DNA of 64,000 nt, from NCBI GenBank assembly GCA_027533185.1, contig JAPZTS010000011.1, positions 165,952-229,951 of the forward strand, written 5' to 3'. Each line of letters opens with the position of its first letter. Position 1 is the first letter of the stretch. Shown here one piece after another: positions 56,978 to 64,000 of this stretch. The position numbers and the translations under genes are program-made. The notes beneath the pieces are model-generated. The model ran no database searches, was not told the origin of the DNA, and saw only the letters and a list, made by a program, of their open reading frames with translations. This DNA comes from Leptospira sp. (GTDB lineage: Bacteria; Spirochaetota; Leptospiria; Leptospirales; Leptospiraceae).

Positions 56978-57595
56978 ATGAATAACCTTCGAAGAAATAC
57001 ATATTACGAAATCCTTGGGATCCACCCAAAGGCAGACATGAAGCTCCTTGAGTCAAGGTATGCTGGGGAAGTTCAATTTTTTCAGAAATTATGGGAGTCT
57101 GGGGTAATGGAAGCAAGGGAGAAACTTTTGGAACTAACCAAGGCATACGAGACCCTATCAGATCCAGAAAAGAAGGCTAAATATGACAGTGAGTTGGACT
57201 TTGATTTTGTACTACTCGATGGAAAAACCAAAGATCCTGAAATGGAAGAAGCCTATGACAATTATCGAACCACTCACAACAAATCTTACAAACAAGTCTT
57301 AGATGAATTTAGTAATTTTAAAAACGAACTTTCCGACACACTTTGGAAGTTGAAACAAACCTCGATCTATATGGTGGCGAATTTAATCATGTATTCCTTA
57401 CTTGTGATTGCAACTTCCATTTTGGAAACAAGTTTTCCCGATCAGTTTTTGATCTATGAAGCATTACGCCCCTATCCAAATTTTTTATTCCTATTCCTTT
57501 CCTTTTTGGGGTACCAAGTGTTTAAGTATAAATATTTACATCCAGAACTCAGGAAAAGAAAATCTTTACGACAAAAGTTTGAAGGTACTGCCTAA
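56978..57595 (+). CDS. J-like domain membrane protein without HPD
   Basis: A 205-residue protein. Residues about 7-70 have J-domain helices I, III and IV-like features (YYEILGIHPKAD, LTKAYETLSDPEKKAKYDSELD), but the loop after helix II lacks the HPD motif needed to stimulate DnaK. Two membrane helices lie at about 127-148 and 160-178. A decoy J-like partner or a structural membrane protein is possible. Its stop overlaps the stop of the opposite DUF1574 gene by four bases. Confidence 0.75.
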   Translation: MNNLRRNTYYEILGIHPKADMKLLESRYAGEVQFFQKLWESGVMEAREKLLELTKAYETLSDPEKKAKYDSELDFDFVLLDGKTKDPEMEEAYDNYRTTHNKSYKQVLDEFSNFKNELSDTLWKLKQTSIYMVANLIMYSLLVIATSILETSFPDQFLIYEALRPYPNFLFLFLSFLGYQVFKYKYLHPELRKRKSLRQKFEGTA

Positions 57596-58722
57596 GGAAA
57601 CATTTCCTTGGGATAGACAATGGGTAAAAGATTTGGGAAACATGCTCCACTGAGGTGGAGTGAGTCCACAAAATCACGGCATGTCCAGTTGGAGTCTTCG
57701 TTTGGATCCACGATTCGAATTTTTGTATTAGGTGTCTTGTTGGCATAATCGACTAAGTCCTTTACCCTTTGGTTGAATTCCAAAAGCACCCCATCCTCTT
57801 TCATTTTTTTGTAAAGAGCTGGTGCCACGGCGGGAAAGTAGATTATTGTTGGAATTCCAGTGCCTGTTAGACGGTGGATCATCCTTTTAAAAAAATAAAT
57901 TTGGGTTACAGAAAGGCTCTGATTTTTTAAGTAAGTCGCATACATATTCTCTGCATCCCTTTCTAAGAAAAAATCTGCATTCGCAAATTTGATTTCATTT
58001 GGAAGGGCTCCGAATGTGATTCGATTTGCGAGTTTGATTTTTTCCTCGTAGCCTCTTTTGTGTTCCTTTCCTGTGATACCGGTGGACATACCCGGGATAA
58101 AACCAACTTCGATCTCACGGTTGTTAGCTTTGATTGCACTTGGGTCAATCGGATATTTATAAAGGGCAAATAGCTTCTTTAAAAAGTAAGTTTCGACTTC
58201 ATCGGAGGAAAATCCTTTGCCTTCCACTTCCCAAGGATTGGATTTTTTTTCTCGGTTCCAATCGTAGTTCCCGAGAATAAAGAGTGGGTCGTATGAGCCG
58301 TTTAACGAGTATTCGATACTCTGTTTAGAAAAAAGAAGTGGGTCGGCTTCGATAAGTACATAACGCAAAGGAATCGATTCGGAAAGAACCCTCTCCAACC
58401 AATAACTATAAAAACTAGGAGGCCCCATCGGAGCTCCAAAATTGAACGTTTTCGTATTGGGTACAAATTTGGAAACCATTTTGGAATCAAATTCTCCCGA
58501 GCGGCTACTTCCCAAAATGAGACCAATACTTTCTTCGGGATGCTTTACAAACTCCTCTTTCATTACTAAAAAAAGATCTTCTTTCAGATCATAAAACTTG
58601 CGTTCAATTTTTTTCCAACTATATGTGTTTTCCGTCACTATTGGTAAGAAGAAGATTTTATCTATACCAAAGAGAAGAAAACAAAATAGAATAGGATAGA
58701 GCGTAACAGGAAATGATTTCAT
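57592..58722 (-). CDS. DUF1574 protein, SGNH/AlgJ-like O-acylation partner
   Basis: A 376-residue protein with an N-terminal hydrophobic leader/anchor (about 6-30) and a periplasmic SGNH-hydrolase-like domain with LILGSSRSGEFDS near residue 67, which fits the catalytic Ser block, plus a later DSLHLSG block (Asp-His). DUF1574 is a leptospiral family. It is placed one base after the MBOAT gene, sharing the overlap TAATG, so the pair likely transfers acyl groups to an envelope polysaccharide. Substrate unknown. Confidence 0.8.
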   Translation of the reverse strand: MKSFPVTLYPILFCFLLFGIDKIFFLPIVTENTYSWKKIERKFYDLKEDLFLVMKEEFVKHPEESIGLILGSSRSGEFDSKMVSKFVPNTKTFNFGAPMGPPSFYSYWLERVLSESIPLRYVLIEADPLLFSKQSIEYSLNGSYDPLFILGNYDWNREKKSNPWEVEGKGFSSDEVETYFLKKLFALYKYPIDPSAIKANNREIEVGFIPGMSTGITGKEHKRGYEEKIKLANRITFGALPNEIKFANADFFLERDAENMYATYLKNQSLSVTQIYFFKRMIHRLTGTGIPTIIYFPAVAPALYKKMKEDGVLLEFNQRVKDLVDYANKTPNTKIRIVDPNEDSNWTCRDFVDSLHLSGACFPNLLPIVYPKEMFP

Positions 58723-60152
58723 TAGAATTGGAAGTAGATAAACTCCGCTCCCCCAGGTGCTAAATATCCGAGCAATACAAGAACGAGAAATGAGAAGCCA
58801 ATTAAGAAACTAACAGATTTTAAGAGACTCCAGTGTTTTCTTGGGAAATTTTCAAATAGTTGTAAGTAATTCAAGAGAAAGGTTAGAATCACTGCATAAA
58901 CCACTGATTCCAATTTTCCCATTCGGAGACCGTCCCCCAAAGAAAAACTTTGACCAAGCATAGCGAAAGCCGATGGAACATCCTTTCCATTGAAAAGAGA
59001 GGTAAAGAGGGTAAAAACGATAAACATATACACGAAACCCAAGAACTTTTTTAAGTAACTTGGATTTTCCTTTGTAAAAAGAGCAGGAAAGGATAAAAGA
59101 ACCTTACGCTCGATACATAAAAACATCGCCTGCCCAAATCCCCAAAGAATAAATGCAAAACTCGCGCCGTGCCAAAATCCTGCAAGGGTGAAAGTTATGA
59201 GAAGATTGAGATTACCACGAAATTCGGAAACCTTCGATCCACCTAATGGAATGTAAATGTAATCTTTGATCCAAGCACCTAAAGTAATATGCCAACGAGT
59301 CCATAATTCACCAATCGAACGAGATAGATACGGAGCTTTAAAATTTTCTGGTAGGTCGATCCCTAACAATTTTCCAAGTCCTCTTGCAATATCCGTATAA
59401 CCACTGAAATCACAGAACACCCGTCCCATATAGCCAAACATGGCAAAAATATTGGAAACTCCATCATAGGATGAGGGAGAATGGAAAACAGGATCGATTA
59501 TGGCTCCTAAGTTGTCTGCGATTACGACCTTTTTTAAAAGACCAAGGAAAACTAAATAAAAACCTTCAAAGAGCTGCTCTCTCTTTGCCGACCATGTTTC
59601 CAATTGAAAAAAGAATTCGCTATGTCTGACGATAGGTCCCGCAACCAGCTGAGGGAAGAAAAAGATAAACAATGCAAATTGCAGAAAATTTGGATCTTCT
59701 GTCGCAGTCCTTCGTTTGATGTCGATCGAATAGGCAATCATTTGAAAGCTGTAAAAACTAATAGCAAGGGGCAATGTTATACTATCGACTCCGAAACTGG
59801 AATCTAAAACATTGCGGATTGTTTCCCTTTCAAAGAAGGCACTCCCACTCAAAGTAAGTAAGAGGTCCCATAGAAAGTAAAAATATTTGAAAAAAAAGAG
59901 ATTGGATAAGTTGAGAAAGAGAACAGCATAGAATGCCTTTGAATCAGGATTCTTTAATACGATACGATTTAAAAAATGGCTTACGGCAACAACTACCAAA
60001 AAATGTATGGCAAAGGGAATGGACCAAGCAGCGTAGAATCCGACTGAAGCCAAAAATAAAAAAATAAGCCGAGCCGTCTTACCTCTAATAGACCAATGAA
60101 GTGTATAAACGACTAGGAAGAAAATTAGAAATCCAAGGGATGTAAATTTCAT
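58722..60152 (-). CDS. MBOAT-family O-acyltransferase (AlgI-like)
   Basis: A 476-residue polytopic membrane protein. The catalytic signature is LAGFWHGASFAFILWG with the invariant His, preceded by the LWTRWHITLGAWIKDYIYIPLGG block. N-terminal FTSLGFLIFFLVVYTLHW and about ten helices match AlgI-type acyltransferases, which move acyl groups across the inner membrane. Its partner is the DUF1574 protein immediately downstream. It follows rlmI with a 33-base gap. Confidence 0.92.
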   Translation of the reverse strand: MKFTSLGFLIFFLVVYTLHWSIRGKTARLIFLFLASVGFYAAWSIPFAIHFLVVVAVSHFLNRIVLKNPDSKAFYAVLFLNLSNLFFFKYFYFLWDLLLTLSGSAFFERETIRNVLDSSFGVDSITLPLAISFYSFQMIAYSIDIKRRTATEDPNFLQFALFIFFFPQLVAGPIVRHSEFFFQLETWSAKREQLFEGFYLVFLGLLKKVVIADNLGAIIDPVFHSPSSYDGVSNIFAMFGYMGRVFCDFSGYTDIARGLGKLLGIDLPENFKAPYLSRSIGELWTRWHITLGAWIKDYIYIPLGGSKVSEFRGNLNLLITFTLAGFWHGASFAFILWGFGQAMFLCIERKVLLSFPALFTKENPSYLKKFLGFVYMFIVFTLFTSLFNGKDVPSAFAMLGQSFSLGDGLRMGKLESVVYAVILTFLLNYLQLFENFPRKHWSLLKSVSFLIGFSFLVLVLLGYLAPGGAEFIYFQF

Positions 60153-60185
60153 CTAAATTTCCACCAGATTAAAACTATCTTCCAC

Positions 60186-61352
60186 TCAATCAACCTGAAT
60201 CACAAGACCTTTTAAATATTCTCCCTCTGGATGGAAAATAGATGGAGCATGATCGGGGCTTTGGCTTAGGTGGTGTAAAATCCGAGCATTCCGTTTTGCA
60301 TCTTTGGCAGCACCAAATACAATCTTTTGGAAAAGATCCTTTGAAATATGTTTGGAACAGGAAAAGGTAAATAGAATACCTCCTGGTGCGATTTTAGAAA
60401 TGGCCTTAAGATTGATCTCTTTATACCCTTTCGTAGCCTGTAAAACTGCTCCAGAAGACTTTGCGAAAGCAGGAGGATCAAGAACAATCAAATCATAAAA
60501 AGAGTTTGGCATCTCTTTCAAAAACTGAAAGGAATCCATGACAAAACCCTGATGGACTTTCTCTGAAATTTTATCCTCCCAACCATTTTCCTTTAGATTC
60601 GCATCGCAAAGGGAAATCGCATCTTCGGAAATGTCTACACTGTGAACGAGTTTAGCTTCTGACTTCAGAGCATATAACGAGAAACCTCCGGAATAGGAGA
60701 ACGTATTGAGGACTTTTTTTCCTTTTGCATATTGACCCAAAAGTTTCCGATTTTCCCTCTGGTCTAAAAAAAATCCAGTCTTCTGTGCCGATGCAAAGTG
60801 GATGGTAAAATGAATTCCGTATTCTAAGAATCTTCCAATTTCTTTTGCGCCGAGATGCCACTCCCATTTGCTTTTTCCGCCGGGAGTTTCAATTTTCTCA
60901 ACAATGTGTGAAAAACCAAAAGAGGAAAGGAACCGTACGAGGGATTCTCGTAAATTTTTTGCCCCCGGAGTGTTTAATACTAACACGGCAGTATCCGCAT
61001 AACAGTCGACGATGACTCCTGGTATTCCATCTGCCTCGGAAAAAAACAACCGGAATCCATTGGTATTTTCAGTAAGAAGGCTCTTTTTATAGGTATAGAC
61101 TTTTAAATATCGATTCATCCAAAAGTCAGGCCCGCTACCCTCTTCGAATTCTTCAAAACTAAAAGCTCGAATACGGATTTGGTTGGTTGGATCAAAATGC
61201 CCGTAGGCTAAAAAATCGCCGTTCGCTGACTCTATCCGAACTATGGATCCTGCTTGAAAGGTACTCGTATCGGTCGCAATGGCTCCGGAAAAAACCCAGG
61301 GATGAAACCCATTAAGTGCTTTTTCCTTTCCTTTTTTGAGCCGAACTACCAA
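60186..61352 (-). CDS. rlmI: Class I SAM rRNA methyltransferase (RlmI family)
   Basis: A 388-residue enzyme with an N-terminal PUA domain (about 1-80, ALNGFHPWVFSGAI) and a Rossmann domain with FSYSGGFSLYAL, VDISEDAI, LDPPAFAKS and the catalytic FSCSKHI, the pattern of 23S rRNA m5C1962 methyltransferases and close relatives. The target base is not certain. It starts 3 bases downstream of the uppP stop, in the same transcript. Confidence 0.88.
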   Translation of the reverse strand: MVVRLKKGKEKALNGFHPWVFSGAIATDTSTFQAGSIVRIESANGDFLAYGHFDPTNQIRIRAFSFEEFEEGSGPDFWMNRYLKVYTYKKSLLTENTNGFRLFFSEADGIPGVIVDCYADTAVLVLNTPGAKNLRESLVRFLSSFGFSHIVEKIETPGGKSKWEWHLGAKEIGRFLEYGIHFTIHFASAQKTGFFLDQRENRKLLGQYAKGKKVLNTFSYSGGFSLYALKSEAKLVHSVDISEDAISLCDANLKENGWEDKISEKVHQGFVMDSFQFLKEMPNSFYDLIVLDPPAFAKSSGAVLQATKGYKEINLKAISKIAPGGILFTFSCSKHISKDLFQKIVFGAAKDAKRNARILHHLSQSPDHAPSIFHPEGEYLKGLVIQVD

Positions 61353-61355
61353 CCT

Positions 61356-62195
61356 CTATCCTCGGAAGTAGGTTACAAGAACAACGGTTCCTAGTAAAAT
61401 CCGGTAGATCCCAAAAGAAAGAAAACTTCGCCTTCTCAAAAAACTCATAAACAGTCGAATTATAAAGTAACAAATAATAAATGATACAAAACTTCCAAAT
61501 AATAAAAGAACTATAGTTTCTGAATTTAGAATCGCTCTATGTTTGTATAATTTATACAAACCCGCGATGGTAAGGACAGGTACTGCCAGAAAAAACGAAT
61601 ACTCAGCTGAATCCTTCTTAGATACACCTAAAATTCTTGCTGTAATGATCGTGGCAGCCGACCGAGAAACTCCAGGAATCAATGCGAAACATTGAAAGAT
61701 ACCAATTAAAATGGACTCCCGAACTCCAATGTCCAAACTCGTGGATTCATCTAATTTTTGTTTCTCAACAAAAACCATCACTAGACCTCCGACAAGCCAG
61801 GAGCTACCTAGAATTAGAATCAAATCGGGCCGCGCCTTGATCGTATCTAAAAACCCCTTTGCCAAAAAGCCTAAAATCAGAATCGGCGTGATCCCTATAC
61901 AAAGTTGAAGATAGAATTGATACCCTTCTTCCGATTCATCTTTACCTAATAAAAACTGGACCGCAGAACTTGCATTTGTATAAAACCTATCCCAATACAA
62001 TACAAGAACCGAAAGAATTGCTCCGGTCTGAATGAAGATATCAAATAGGTCTTCAAAACTTGCTAAATCTACAGAAAGATTGGAAAAAGGGAAATAAGAG
62101 CTGAATAGAAAAAGATGGCCCGTAGAGGAAACAGGTATGAACTCCGTCACGGCCTCTATGAGACCGCGAAGGAAAGCGTTGAGAGTATTATCCAT
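61356..62195 (-). CDS. uppP: Undecaprenyl-diphosphatase UppP (BacA)
   Basis: Polytopic membrane phosphatase that regenerates undecaprenyl phosphate for wall and lipopolysaccharide synthesis, 279 residues. The first signature is [15 protein letters not shown] at about residues 14-28 and the second is [18 protein letters not shown] near 176-193. It starts 3 bases after the lipoprotein stop, and is followed 3 bases later by rlmI. Confidence 0.95.
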   Translation of the reverse strand: MDNTLNAFLRGLIEAVTEFIPVSSTGHLFLFSSYFPFSNLSVDLASFEDLFDIFIQTGAILSVLVLYWDRFYTNASSAVQFLLGKDESEEGYQFYLQLCIGITPILILGFLAKGFLDTIKARPDLILILGSSWLVGGLVMVFVEKQKLDESTSLDIGVRESILIGIFQCFALIPGVSRSAATIITARILGVSKKDSAEYSFFLAVPVLTIAGLYKLYKHRAILNSETIVLLLFGSFVSFIICYFIIRLFMSFLRRRSFLSFGIYRILLGTVVLVTYFRG

Positions 62196-62198
62196 ACC

Positions 62199-62882
62199 CT
62201 ACTTGGATTCAGGAGTTGGCGGAGCTTCTGGTTCTACCGCCTTCTTTTTGGGCGCAAGGTATGCATCTAAATCAAATTTATCGTTTCTTTTGATAGTCAC
62301 TTCTTCTTTGATTCGCTCCACAACTTGCGGTAAGAGTTCTCGTGTTTGTATCTGTTTGATATTTGCCTTTGCATAGGCGAGGCACTTGTCAATCGTTAGA
62401 GCCGCGATGTCTCGGTTTGCACCTCTCATACGTTCGCATTCCGCCTTGGCCTGTTCGTCCGAAATCTGTACCTTTTTTTCTACCTGCTCAGAAACATACA
62501 TCTGTGCTATGGTTTGCATCTCTACTTGTCGAAGAACTTCCGCAACATCGGATCTGGATGTGTATCCCGATTTTTCTGCCACAATTTTAGTCATGATCAT
62601 TTGTCGGTACGTCTGGTAGAAATTTTTCTTTTGGAGCTGGAAATTGAGGTCCTGGAACTGAGCAGGAACCTCGCTTATGTCCTTTTCTACGAATTCTAGG
62701 AGAGTTTTCTTCTCAATGTTTTGCAGACGAGAGATAGAATCAAGTGCTGTGTCGTAAGCAGTTTCAAATTCTTTCACTGTAATCTTGTGTCCCTCGAGGG
62801 TTTCAATTACTGGACTTGAATCCGAACAGGATACGATAAAAGTAAATACAAGAAGGAAAAATGGGATGGTTTTTTGAGTCAT
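62199..62882 (-). CDS. SurA-like lipoprotein
   Basis: About 227 residues with leader and lipobox FTFIVSC (Cys19). The mature N-terminus has ETLEGHKITVKEFETAYDTAL, the start of SurA/PpiC-type chaperone domains, followed by helices and a proline-rich basic C-terminus; no peptidyl-prolyl isomerase domain is visible. A periplasmic folding-helper role is inferred. I use ATG 62882 (MTQKT); an in-frame start at 62924 adds residues that do not look like part of the leader. Lies between mfd and uppP. Confidence 0.75.
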   Translation of the reverse strand: MTQKTIPFFLLVFTFIVSCSDSSPVIETLEGHKITVKEFETAYDTALDSISRLQNIEKKTLLEFVEKDISEVPAQFQDLNFQLQKKNFYQTYRQMIMTKIVAEKSGYTSRSDVAEVLRQVEMQTIAQMYVSEQVEKKVQISDEQAKAECERMRGANRDIAALTIDKCLAYAKANIKQIQTRELLPQVVERIKEEVTIKRNDKFDLDAYLAPKKKAVEPEAPPTPESK

Positions 62883-62964
62883 GAAGATGTCCGTTGTCGG
62901 TTTAGGTAGAGATTTCTCAAACAAATCCGACTGTCTATCTTTTTTTGAGAACTGGAAAAGCTCT

Positions 62965-64000
62965 TTAATGCGCCAAAAACTCTAAGAGTTTTAGAAGTTT
63001 TTTGATTTTGGTCATATCATCCGATTCACTTAACGCATAACGGAGTACAGAAGGTTCATTTGGCGCGATGGTGAGTCCCGGGAAATTCGTTAGAGCTCCT
63101 ATCACCTGGTTTGGATTCCCTCGGAAATAGGTCCCACATTTGAATAGAATTTCATTCGATTTTTCTGTGACAAACTCAAAACCGAGGTTACTTGCGAGAG
63201 TGCGAATCTTTTCCAATTCGACAAAAGTTTTTGCTTCTTTAGGAAGTTCTCCAAATCTATCTTCCATCTCGAGAGAGAGTTCTTCAATCTCATCGACACT
63301 CCCTGCACCTTCAAAACGTTTGTAAAACTCGATCTTCTGTTTGGTATCCGAAATGTATTCGCTTGGTAGGAAAAAATTGGTTTTGAGGTTGATGGCTGTT
63401 CTTACTTCTACCTTTATTTCTTCACCTTTTACCTTTTGAATGGCCTCTTCTAACATCTTGACATAAAGATCGAAACCTACCTCCATGATATCACCAGATT
63501 GTTCACGACCAAGAAGATTTCCGGCACCACGGATTTCGAGATCGCGCATGGCTACCTTAAAACCAGCACCTAATTCTTGGTATTCGAATATAGTGTTCAG
63601 TCTTTTTTCAGCCTGTTCAGTGATCAAATTTTTTGAAGGATAGAACATGTAAGCATATGCCTTTTTGTCACTCCGACCTACCCTTCCTCGGATTTGGTAC
63701 AGCTGGCTCAACCCAAACATATCCGCCCGCTTTACGATAAGAGTATTAACATTCGGCATATCAATTCCAGATTCAATAATGGTAGTTGTTACTAAGATAT
63801 CATACTTTCGATTGTAAAAATCTACCAAAGTCTCTTCTATTTCTTCTTCAGTCAATTGACCATGCAGGATTCCTATTGCCGCTTTGGGAACAAGGGAACG
63901 AACAAAATTTGCCTCCTCCTCAATTGACTCCACTCTATTGTATAAGTAAAAGACTTGCCCACCCCTTCCTAATTCTTTAAGGATCGCTTCCGTTATTAGA
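62965..64000 (-). CDS. mfd: Transcription-repair coupling factor Mfd, C-terminal part (runs off right edge)
   Basis: The window contains about the last 345 residues. Helicase motifs are ILHGQLTEEEIEE, VTTTIIESGIDMPNVNTLIV (motif V) and LYQIRGRVGRSDKKAYAY (motif VI), followed by the Mfd-specific LLGREQSGDIMEVGFDLYVKML block and the C-terminal D7-like domain. The upstream frame continues to base 64000 as AILKELGRGGQVFYLYNRVE, matching Mfd. It frees stalled RNA polymerase and recruits nucleotide excision repair. It is the first visible gene of the run mfd-lipoprotein-uppP-rlmI. Confidence 0.94.
   Translation of the reverse strand, partial: LITEAILKELGRGGQVFYLYNRVESIEEEANFVRSLVPKAAIGILHGQLTEEEIEETLVDFYNRKYDILVTTTIIESGIDMPNVNTLIVKRADMFGLSQLYQIRGRVGRSDKKAYAYMFYPSKNLITEQAEKRLNTIFEYQELGAGFKVAMRDLEIRGAGNLLGREQSGDIMEVGFDLYVKMLEEAIQKVKGEEIKVEVRTAINLKTNFFLPSEYISDTKQKIEFYKRFEGAGSVDEIEELSLEMEDRFGELPKEAKTFVELEKIRTLASNLGFEFVTEKSNEILFKCGTYFRGNPNQVIGALTNFPGLTIAPNEPSVLRYALSESDDMTKIKKLLKLLEFLAH

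Noticed and set aside
1..64000. Search for tRNA, rRNA, CRISPR arrays, transposases, integrases, attachment sites or a replication origin
   Set aside because: Gaps between genes are all under about 150 bases and none shows tRNA-like folds, direct spacer repeats, mobile-element genes or DnaA-box clusters. By-eye inspection cannot exclude very degenerate remnants.

Overview
This window reads as a piece of a Leptospira chromosome, probably from the saprophyte-like end of the genus, although I cannot fix the species. The reasons are a moderately AT-rich sequence (impression, not computed), the obg-proB-proA-nadD-yqeK-rsfS run behind rplU-prp-rpmA, many short lipoproteins with spirochaete-style lipoboxes, SpoIIE-type phosphatases, a DUF1574/MBOAT pair, futalosine-type menaquinone genes, and dense packing with ATGA overlaps. 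No tRNA, rRNA, CRISPR array, insertion sequence or prophage is visible. No stretch longer than about 150 bases lacks a gene. Both ends cut a gene: murE at the left and mfd at the right.

Layout. 1-2.0 kb: a division and wall cluster, rsmH-ftsL-like-murE, leftward. 2.1-4.9 kb: HIT protein, cheR, mqnA and a lipoprotein. 5.0-8.2 kb: a GAF-SpoIIE-TPR phosphatase followed by an ammonium channel. 8.4-11.5 kb: an outer-membrane barrel, a small unknown protein and an AsmA-like protein. 11.6-13.4 kb: typA. 13.5-20.3 kb: the rplU-prp-rpmA / obg-proB-proA-nadD-yqeK-LCP-rsfS block. 20.4-24.1 kb: TolC-like protein, M20 amidohydrolase and a crotonase. 24.2-28.1 kb: a leftward operon of thiolase-like protein, heptosyltransferase, pepP and marR. 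28.2-31.3 kb: bacterioferritin, a THUMP methyltransferase, an N-acetylglutamate-synthase-like protein and a DCC protein. 31.3-34.2 kb: a leftward operon of lysine 2,3-aminomutase, ATP-grasp ligase and haem-oxygenase-like protein. 34.3-37.8 kb: HAD phosphatase, GerMN protein, diguanylate cyclase and a lipoprotein. 37.8-41.2 kb: mqnC divergent from an Fe-S membrane oxidoreductase of the ETF:menaquinone type. 41.2-44.9 kb: LysM-FecR protein, OmpL47-like protein and a membrane SpoIIE phosphatase in one overlapping operon. 45-53.9 kb: prfC, two large secreted TPR proteins and several small genes including mgsA. 53.9-64 kb: lptF/G-like permease, miaB, J-like protein, DUF1574/MBOAT pair, rlmI, uppP, a SurA-like lipoprotein and mfd.

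How the genes fit together. Envelope building (murE, uppP, heptosyltransferase, LptF/G, AsmA, LCP, MBOAT pair), ribosome assembly and translation (L21, L27, Prp, Obg, RsfS, RF3, TypA, MiaB, RlmI) and menaquinone-based respiration (MqnA, MqnC, EMO-like protein) dominate. The parts that look least explained are the aminomutase/ATP-grasp/haem-oxygenase-like operon at 31.3-34.2 kb, the LysM-FecR/OmpL47-like/phosphatase operon at 41.2-44.9 kb, a thiolase without its nucleophilic cysteine, a Prp protease beside an L27 that has nothing to cleave, and a cysteine-free A-type/Nfu-like fusion. All functional statements rest on motif recognition by eye; no database search was run.
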